A stretch of 64,000 bases of DNA from Pseudomonadota bacterium (lineage in GTDB: Bacteria > Pseudomonadota > Alphaproteobacteria > Rickettsiales > UBA3002): NCBI GenBank assembly GCA_040384265.1, contig JAZKJM010000002.1, positions 57,474-121,473 of the forward strand, written 5' to 3'. Every line of letters starts with the position of its first letter. Within the stretch, counting starts at the first letter, position 1. Shown here in pieces: positions 58,856-64,000 of the stretch. Under the pieces are notes generated by a model, which worked only from the letters and a program-made list of their open reading frames with translations, searched no databases and was not told where the DNA came from. Both the position numbers and the translations under genes were made by a program.

Positions 58856-59410
58856 ATGACCGACAACTTCGAGAGCCCGAGCGCCAAACACTCTGAAAGC
58901 ATCGCCCGTAACTGGGACATGCTCTCGGTCGGCTCGTTTGGCGCTGCGATAATCGTTGGGCTTGTGAAAACGGCCAATGATGTGCGCCATAAATTTTATC
59001 AGGCATTCGTCGTCGGTTACCCCGGTCGGGAGACTATCTGCACCGACATCCTGCAAACGACCGAAGCGAAGTTCAAAGCAAACGAAACCCAGCTTATCAA
59101 AGGCGAGATTGCCCCCGCCGCGTATTTTGATAAAATGCACAGCCTTGCCAAGGAGCGCAAAGGTCTCGTCGCCACCCGCCTCAAGGAAGGTCTTGGTATC
59201 GAGAGTGAAGGCCTATGGTCTGGCTGGATCAAAGGCACGGCACAACGACTCAACCGGCTGGGCACAACCAACCGTATGGATGCGGCGATGGGTTTCGCCG
59301 GCACCGCCACCATTGCCCTGGGCGCCATCGCCGTGCTGAAACATAGCAGCCGCGTGCTCGACGCTATCAACCAGAAAATTGCCGATCAGGAAAAAGGTCG
59401 CACGCCATAA
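58856..59410 (+). CDS. Unknown membrane-associated protein
   Basis: 184 residues; hydrophobic segments at ~24-40 (MLSVGSFGAAIIVGLVK) and ~147-162 (MGFAGTATIALGAIAVL), with a charged helical middle (AYFDKMHSLAKERKGLVATRLKEGLG). No family recognised. GTG 58850 is an alternative start. Upstream, ACTTCAT-GAAT-TTGTCAC near 58783 resembles a Pho box (10 of 14 positions). Confidence 0.65.
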   Translation: MTDNFESPSAKHSESIARNWDMLSVGSFGAAIIVGLVKTANDVRHKFYQAFVVGYPGRETICTDILQTTEAKFKANETQLIKGEIAPAAYFDKMHSLAKERKGLVATRLKEGLGIESEGLWSGWIKGTAQRLNRLGTTNRMDAAMGFAGTATIALGAIAVLKHSSRVLDAINQKIADQEKGRTP

Positions 59411-59604
59411 ACGGCATTCGCCTGCCCATCACCCACTTAATCTTTCACATTAATCTTGAACGCAACGCCAATGCCTGACGCCATGCCACTCTTTTCATTC
59501 AGATTGTCATGAGAGCGCCTCAACCGCCACAGTTCACTGGATTTTCACCGCCCTTTATGAGACACTGTCTCTCCCGAAAACGACAGCTTCCTTCCCAACA
59601 GTAG
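59411..59604. other. Intergenic spacer
   Basis: No gene or RNA recognised. Contains a direct pair of TTAATC (near 59440 and 59455) and a short G/C tract; leads into the R1 palindrome. Confidence 0.4.
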
Positions 59605-59718
59605 CGTGGGAATGGTGAGTGAAGTACTAGGAGTCGCCGCGCGCAGGAGCGCAGTGTAGCAGCGCTACATGAGCATCCGAGCACGACGATGACGACGTAA
59701 TTCGCCACCAGTCCCGCG
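59605..59718. repeat. Palindromic element, family R1, copy 3
   Basis: Arms 59605-59627 and 59697-59718 are inverted repeats (left CGTGGGAATGGTGAGTGAAG, right reversed CGCGGGACTGGTGGCGAATT). Core CTAGGAG...GCGCAGTGTAGCAGCGCTACATGAGCATCCGAGCACGACG matches the copies at 1929 and 35073. Confidence 0.8.
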
Positions 59719-59730
59719 CGGATTCGGAAG

Positions 59731-59768
59731 AGAAAAAAAAGAGGGCTTTAAGACGAATCTTAAAGCCC
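59731..59768 (-). terminator. Rho-independent terminator of the J-domain gene
   Basis: Perfect 11-bp stem GGGCTTTAAGA / TCTTAAAGCCC with a CGAA loop; on the minus strand it is followed by CTCTTTTTTTTCT. It lies 68 bp past the stop of the TerB-like/J-domain gene. Confidence 0.85.
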
Positions 59769-59835
59769 CAAGTCGCTCGGCAAGCAACTGAACTCCAGCT
59801 TCGCAGCTGGGATTGGATACAAAGGCGTCAGCAAC

Positions 59836-60645
59836 TCAACTGCTGGCGCCTTTGGTATTTTTACGCCCCCACCAGCTCGTCGCCGTGGGTCGTGATGATT
59901 TTTTCGCCCGTGCCTTCTGCACGCTTTGGTAGGCCGCATTCACCGCCGCCAATTGGTCGGACAGCATGGCTATCGTCTCCGCACTCGCACCGGCTGCCTG
60001 ATAGCGATCCGGGTGAAGCTTCTGCACGCGCGCCATATACTGCACCCGCAGCGCCTCATCCGTCGCCTTCGCCGAAATGCCAAGCACTTCATAGGGCGAC
60101 GAGGAAGCCGCCACCATGGTCTGGCCGATGATGGCGCGGAAATCGTCTTTGCTGATGCCAAATGCATCCGACACGGCGCGCAACAACTCAAGCTCCGCGG
60201 CGTTCAGCGCCTCATCCGCCAGCGCCACCTGCAGCAGGCGGGCCAGTAAATCCTGGTGCAAATCGCCCTGACCGGGGGTCATCGCCGCGATCTGGCGGGC
60301 ATATTGCAAGGCCGAGCTGGTATCCTGAGCGCGGCTCACAAACAGGCTGCGCAGCGGCACCGCCTGATCGTCCTTACCGGCCACAAACAGCGCGTGGAAG
60401 GCGGCATATTCAGCTTTATTGGGCGCGCCATCGATCGTGGCAAGTTTGGAGCACAGCGCCACCAGCGCATGCGTAAATGCCGCGGATTCCAACCGGTAAT
60501 CCGGCACCGTTGCCGCCACCCGCGCTGCCGGCATCTGCGGCATCGCAAGGAAGTGGGACATGTGGGTGGCGAAACTGGTCATGGGCGGTGTGTGCGGCTC
60601 GGCTTGGGTTTCTTCGTTAGAACCACTATATATAGATTTCGACAT
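59836..60645 (-). CDS. TerB-like plus J-domain co-chaperone
   Basis: 269 residues from ATG 60645. The middle (~80-180, VALCSKLATIDGAPNKAEYAAFHALF ... LLQVALADEALNAAELELLRAVSDAFGISKDDFRAII) has the TerB/DjlA helical pattern, and the C-terminus is a J domain (SSPYEVLGISAKATDEALRVQYMARVQKLHPDRYQ) with the HPD motif that stimulates DnaK. Unlike E. coli DjlA there is no N-terminal membrane helix. The start has no ribosome site and a frame extends to 60765, so the N-terminus is uncertain. Confidence 0.85.
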   Translation of the reverse strand: MSKSIYSGSNEETQAEPHTPPMTSFATHMSHFLAMPQMPAARVAATVPDYRLESAAFTHALVALCSKLATIDGAPNKAEYAAFHALFVAGKDDQAVPLRSLFVSRAQDTSSALQYARQIAAMTPGQGDLHQDLLARLLQVALADEALNAAELELLRAVSDAFGISKDDFRAIIGQTMVAASSSPYEVLGISAKATDEALRVQYMARVQKLHPDRYQAAGASAETIAMLSDQLAAVNAAYQSVQKARAKKSSRPTATSWWGRKNTKGASS

Positions 60646-60866
60646 GGGCTGACAACAACATTTTGTGGTGAATCCGTTGTTTTCGCTCCAGTTCGCGGTC
60701 ATGCTTTGCGCCACGATTCTATCCACAGAGGATACTAACAGATGCATGCGCATGTGTCGATGCATTGGTGATATTTTTCATCCCCCATGCACTCCGTGAT
60801 GGACGTTTCATGCGAAGCCATTTATGACATGCGTCATTCGCTTAAACCCTCAGCCGTGCAGGTATT

Positions 60867-61748
60867 ATGTCCGCTAAAACCCCGATCTACGAAGGCAAAG
60901 CCAAAAAGCTGTTCGAAGGCCCCGAGCCCGGAACCCTCATCGCCCACTACAAGGACGATGCGACCGCCTTCAACAACAAGAAAAAAGGCACCATCCAGGG
61001 CAAGGGCATCATCAATAACAAAATCTCGGAATTCCTGATGTCGCGCCTGAACGACATGGGCATCCCCACCCATTTCATCCGTGGCCTCAACATGCGCGAG
61101 CAGCTCGTCCGCGCGGTCGACATCGTGCCGCTGGAAGTCATCATCCGTAACTATGCCGCCGGCAGCTTCGCCGAGCGTTTTGGCGCATTCGAAGGCGAGT
61201 CACTCGGTTCGCCGCTGATGGAATTCTGCCTGAAGGACGACCGCCTCGGCGACCCCTTCATCGCCGAAGATCATATCTACGCGTTCGGCATCGCCCAGCC
61301 CGAGGAAATCGACGAAATCCGCCATTACGCATTGCGCATTAACGATATCCTCTCGGGCCTGTTCTATGGCCACGGCATCCGCCTGATCGATCTCAAGCTC
61401 GAATTCGGCCGCTTCTATGAAGGCGAAAGCGAAATCATCGTACTGGCGGATGAAATCTCGCCCGATACCTGCCGTTTGTGGGATCTGACCACCAACGATA
61501 AAATGGACAAAGACCGCTTCCGCCGCGACCTTGGCAAAACCGAGGAAGCCTACCGCGAAGTCGCCCGCCGCCTTGGCGTGCTGCCAAGCGCAAGCGTCGT
61601 CCAGACCCACAGCTTCAGCGAAACCAAAGCCGATAAAAAACCGGCTAAGGCCAAGCAAGCCGCTAAACCTGCGGCCAAACAACCGGCCAAGCCAGCGGCA
61701 AAACCTGCCAAAGGCAAAGCCAAGCCCGCACCGAAAAAGAAGAAATAA
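60867..61748 (+). CDS. purC: SAICAR synthase
   Basis: Phosphoribosylaminoimidazole-succinocarboxamide synthase of purine synthesis. [29 protein letters not shown] (~8-36), ATP/metal region [11 protein letters not shown], and [20 protein letters not shown] are typical. 293 residues; the last ~45 are a Lys/Ala/Pro tail ([20 protein letters not shown]) beyond the ~250-residue enzyme core. Only 1 bp separates it from purS. Confidence 0.97.
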   Translation: MSAKTPIYEGKAKKLFEGPEPGTLIAHYKDDATAFNNKKKGTIQGKGIINNKISEFLMSRLNDMGIPTHFIRGLNMREQLVRAVDIVPLEVIIRNYAAGSFAERFGAFEGESLGSPLMEFCLKDDRLGDPFIAEDHIYAFGIAQPEEIDEIRHYALRINDILSGLFYGHGIRLIDLKLEFGRFYEGESEIIVLADEISPDTCRLWDLTTNDKMDKDRFRRDLGKTEEAYREVARRLGVLPSASVVQTHSFSETKADKKPAKAKQAAKPAAKQPAKPAAKPAKGKAKPAPKKKK

Positions 61749-61749
61749 T

Positions 61750-61989
61750 ATGAAAGCCAAAGTTCATATCACCCTGAAAAACGGCGTGCTCGACCCGCAA
61801 GGGGCGGCCATTGAATCCGCGCTCGACCATATGGGCTTCGCCGGGGTGAATGCCCGCGTCGGCAAGCTCATTGAGCTCGATCTCAAGGAAACCAACGAAG
61901 CCAAGGCCCGCGCCGCGATCGAGCAAATGTGCGAAAAGCTGCTCGCCAATACGGTGATCGAAAAATACCATGTCGAGTTGAGTGCTTAA
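61750..61989 (+). CDS. purS: FGAM synthase subunit PurS
   Basis: Small subunit of the three-part phosphoribosylformylglycinamidine synthase (PurS-PurQ-PurL). 79 residues: KAKVHITLKNGVLDPQGAAIESALDHMGF and KLIELDLKE match PurS. ATG 61750 lies one base after the purC stop; the longer frame inside purC is a shadow. purL is not in the window. Confidence 0.95.
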   Translation: MKAKVHITLKNGVLDPQGAAIESALDHMGFAGVNARVGKLIELDLKETNEAKARAAIEQMCEKLLANTVIEKYHVELSA

Positions 61990-62679
61990 ATGAAATCCGC
62001 CGTCATCGTTTTCCCCGGCTCCAACTGCGACCGCGACGTGTTCACGGTCATGCAGGCCCAAGGCCTCAATCCGGTTTATGCATGGCATGGCGACGCCGCC
62101 CTGCCGGATGATCTCGACCTCGTCGTGCTGCCCGGCGGCTTTTCCTATGGCGACTATCTGCGCTGCGGTGCCATGGCCGCCCGCTCGCCGATCATGCGCG
62201 ATGTTATCGCCTACGCTAACAAAGGCGGCCATGTGCTGGGCATCTGCAACGGTTTCCAGATCCTCACCGAATCGGGCCTGCTGCCAGGCACGCTGATGCG
62301 CAACGACCATCTCAAATTCAACTGCATGCCCACCACACTGCGTGTCGAGGCGAATGATTCCGCCTTCACCGGCGGGTATGGCAAGGGGCAGATTATTACG
62401 TTGCCAGTGGCCCATGCTGAGGGGAATTACTTCGCGGATGACGACACGCTCAAAGCCCTCAACGACAACGCCCAGGTTGCCCTGCGCTATGTCGATGATG
62501 CAGGCAAGCCGAGCGCCCGCGGCAACCCCAACGGCACCCGTGAAAACATTGCGGGCATCACCAACAAGGCCAAAAACGTCCTCGGCCTGATGCCCCACCC
62601 GGAGCGCTTCAGCGACGCAGCCCTCGGCGGCACCGATGGCGCGCCGATGTTCCAGTCCCTGCTCGCCCGGCTGAACTAA
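61990..62679 (+). CDS. purQ: FGAM synthase glutaminase subunit PurQ
   Basis: Glutamine amidotransferase that feeds ammonia to PurL. 229 residues; triad motifs GICNGFQILTESGLLPG (nucleophile Cys), and MPHPERFSD with GLMPH (His/Glu), plus PVAHAEGNYF. ATG follows the purS stop directly (TAAATG), so the three genes form one operon. Confidence 0.97.
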   Translation: MKSAVIVFPGSNCDRDVFTVMQAQGLNPVYAWHGDAALPDDLDLVVLPGGFSYGDYLRCGAMAARSPIMRDVIAYANKGGHVLGICNGFQILTESGLLPGTLMRNDHLKFNCMPTTLRVEANDSAFTGGYGKGQIITLPVAHAEGNYFADDDTLKALNDNAQVALRYVDDAGKPSARGNPNGTRENIAGITNKAKNVLGLMPHPERFSDAALGGTDGAPMFQSLLARLN

Positions 62680-62725
62680 CACGTTGGACTATCGTCATGG
62701 ATATGCCCCATTCCCAATAGTCTCC

Positions 62726-62815
62726 GTCATCCTATGCCTTGAGCATAGGATCTCAGGCCACACACACAGCCCTGAATTTGTTGCCTGATATCCTGCGGTT
62801 AAACCGCAGGATGAC
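62726..62815. repeat. GTCATCC palindromic element, family R2, copy 3
   Basis: Begins GTCATCCTATGCCTTGAGCATAGGAT and ends ATCCTGCGGTTAAACCGCAGGATGAC: two hairpins with inverted ends, plus an inner CAGGC/GCCTG pair. Lies after purQ. Confidence 0.8.
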
Positions 62816-62841
62816 GACGGCGTGTGCTGGGAGTAATGATA

Positions 62842-63108
62842 CTAACCATCCACCAGCACGGCGTTTTCCTCTTCCAGCGAAAATGGCTCGGGGTCGGGAA
62901 TCAGCTCGGCCAGCATTTCCGGGTAGTCCAGCTGCCCGCTTTCCTCCGCCAGTTCCTGATGGATGCCGCTACTCGCCGCGAACCCTTCCGTAAACGCATG
63001 GTCGCGGTGGCTGCCGGGATGGTCGATGACATCTTTCATCTCCTCATCGACCGACAAATGGCTCTCCGTACTGGCCGTATCCTTCGCATCGTAATCCACT
63101 TTACGCAT
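62842..63108 (-). CDS. Small acidic unknown protein
   Basis: 88 residues, strongly acidic (Glu/Asp-rich C-terminal half), no signal peptide, no family recognised. The start is well supported by AGGAG at 8 bases. Convergent with purQ across the R2 palindrome. Confidence 0.7.
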   Translation of the reverse strand: MRKVDYDAKDTASTESHLSVDEEMKDVIDHPGSHRDHAFTEGFAASSGIHQELAEESGQLDYPEMLAELIPDPEPFSLEEENAVLVDG

Positions 63109-63269
63109 GGCGCTCTCCTGTTGGTGACTGGGCGACCGTAGCCAGCCCCATATAAAAAAGCCGCAAGCATTTTAGGGCAACGCATATGAACGGTATAATC
63201 CCTTGAAACAGGGCTATTTCCCGCCATTGCGCCCGCCACTGCATTTAATTGTTACAATTTTATGACAAC

Positions 63270-63300
63270 TTAACCTCTTGTTAACTCCCCCTTGCTATAT
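63270..63300 (+). promoter_or_regulatory. CtrA-type promoter
   Basis: TTAACCTCTTGTTAA at 63270-63284 is an exact TTAA-N7-TTAA followed by C, and GCTATAT at 63294-63300 fits the -10 of CtrA-activated promoters. It lies ~50 bp before the 91-aa gene at 63349. Confidence 0.7.
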
Positions 63301-63348
63301 TGGCTTTAAGACAGGCGGATAACAGCCAAAAAAACGGGGTGGAAGCGC

Positions 63349-63624
63349 ATGGGGGAATGGTCAATTAGTGCGATCGGTAGCGATGCAAGCGTTTGCAGGG
63401 CCTCCTATGAAGGAGCCATGTGCAACACGGCGCGCACCACGCTGAAGGATCACCTCCCTCCTGATGCGCTGAAGCGAGGTCTGCAGGAGCTGGCCCAGCT
63501 TACCAGCCCCTATCCGTTCCTACCGGATAACTTAAGCAAAGCAATTCAAGGGGGCGTGTCTGTAGCCGATCACGGCGGCGCCCAAGGACAGAATTCAGGC
63601 CGAGGCGTTAACGCCCGCACCTAA
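63349..63624 (+). CDS. Small unknown protein under a CtrA-type promoter
   Basis: 91 residues, hydrophilic, two cysteines, no recognised family. A GGAAG ribosome site, the CtrA-type promoter upstream and a terminator 28 bp downstream frame it as a real monocistronic gene. Confidence 0.7.
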   Translation: MGEWSISAIGSDASVCRASYEGAMCNTARTTLKDHLPPDALKRGLQELAQLTSPYPFLPDNLSKAIQGGVSVADHGGAQGQNSGRGVNART

Positions 63625-63651
63625 CCAAGTTTTACGTGGTTTGCCAACTGG

Positions 63652-63684
63652 GGCGGCTCCTTAAAAAAGAGTCGCCCTTTTTTT
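63652..63684 (+). terminator. Rho-independent terminator
   Basis: GGCGGCTC / GAGTCGCC stem with a nine-base loop, followed by CTTTTTTT. Ends the 91-residue gene. Confidence 0.85.
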
Positions 63685-63696
63685 AGCCAAAACAGT

Positions 63697-63909
63697 CCCC
63701 TCTCCCGCCCGCGGGAGAGGGTTAGGGTGAGGGGAACGCGAAGCGCAAGCAAAAACGCGGTGAGGGAGCCTGCGAGCGGCAGCGAGTCCATACCTCTCCA
63801 CGAAACAGATCGCTCCGCGCGTCGCCTTCCGGCGACACCCCCTCACCCAGCTACGTCTAGGCGGCTAACGCCGCCTAGACTGCGCAACCCTCTCCCTTAG
63901 GGAGAGGGT
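63697..63909. repeat. G/C palindromic region, family R3, copy 2
   Basis: CCCTCTCCCGCCCGCGGGAGAGGGTTAGGGTGAGGGG at the left and CCCTCACCC...CCCTCTCCCTTAGGGAGAGGG at the right are inverted copies; CTAGGCGGCTAACGCCGCCTAG is an inner palindrome. No gene assigned. Confidence 0.6.
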
Positions 63910-63938
63910 AAAATAGGGAGAGCATACAGCACGCTACT

Positions 63939-64000
63939 ACTGAAGACTGAAGACTGAAGACTGAAGACTGAAGACTGAAGACTGAAGACTGAAGACTGAA
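63939..64000 (+). repeat. ACTGAAG heptamer tandem repeat
   Basis: Nearly nine uninterrupted perfect copies of ACTGAAG, cut off by the window edge. No gene spans it within the window. Confidence 0.9.

Noticed and set aside
59818..59862. Terminator at the end of the J-domain gene (AAAGGCGTCAGCA/TGCTGGCGCCTTT)
   Set aside because: The hairpin includes the stop codon and lacks a U-run on the minus strand; the stem at 59743-59768 is the better terminator.
63939..64000. CRISPR array
   Set aside because: Units are 7 bp and contiguous, with no spacers.

Overview
The window is about 64 kb of a GC-rich alphaproteobacterial chromosome. Lineage evidence: a FliX gene divergent from flgI, an alphaproteobacterial DksA that lacks the zinc cysteines, full CtrA boxes (TTAA-N7-TTAA), sigma-54 promoters on hook and ring genes, and an mra/dcw cluster running from mraZ to ftsZ and lpxC. 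I cannot name a genus. Nearly everything is housekeeping or motility, with several unrecognised small genes and three families of palindromic repeats between genes.

Layout. 1-5.3 kb: the start of a transketolase gene, a coiled-coil gene plus zapA, 6S RNA, a small gene behind a Pho-box-like site, 5-formyl-THF cyclo-ligase, and a YmdB-type phosphoesterase. 5.6-24 kb: a flagellar block, mostly on the minus strand: flgE, flgD, fliK, fliS, fliD, a FlaG-like gene, flagellin, a FliB-type flagellin methylase, fliW, flgL, flgK, a FlgN-like gene, flgJ, flgI, and fliX on the plus strand. Three near-identical sigma-54 sites (upstream of flgE, fliK and flgI) and a CtrA box upstream of flagellin outline a class II/III flagellar hierarchy. 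24-28 kb: dksA with a coupled secreted Cys-rich protein, a peptidoglycan-binding-domain protein, and a three-gene phage-tail-like remnant.

28-54.5 kb: a nearly continuous minus-strand run read from right to left: mraZ, rsmH, ftsL, ftsI, murE, murF, mraY, murD, ftsW, murG, murC, murB, ddl, ftsQ, ftsA, ftsZ, lpxC, bamD, recN, ligA, prmA. Many of these overlap by 4 nt to tens of nt. Together they make lipid II, build the divisome and start lipid A synthesis. Ten-bp-spaced TGGGN repeats upstream of mraZ look like MraZ operators. Interruptions are an orphan plus-strand gene between ftsA and ftsZ, a GNAT gene, and palindromic elements.

54.9-64 kb: a 500-residue protein with two copies of an unrecognised ~140-residue domain and a LysM-like end, RNase P RNA, an AmiD-like amidase, an EamA transporter, a membrane-associated unknown, a TerB-like/J-domain protein, purC-purS-purQ, and two small unknown genes, one behind a CtrA-type promoter. 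The right edge runs into an ACTGAAG tandem repeat.

The least explained signals are a dispersed palindrome family whose core is conserved while the arms differ between copies but stay self-complementary, the duplicated-domain LysM protein, and the regulatory sites in front of small orphan genes.
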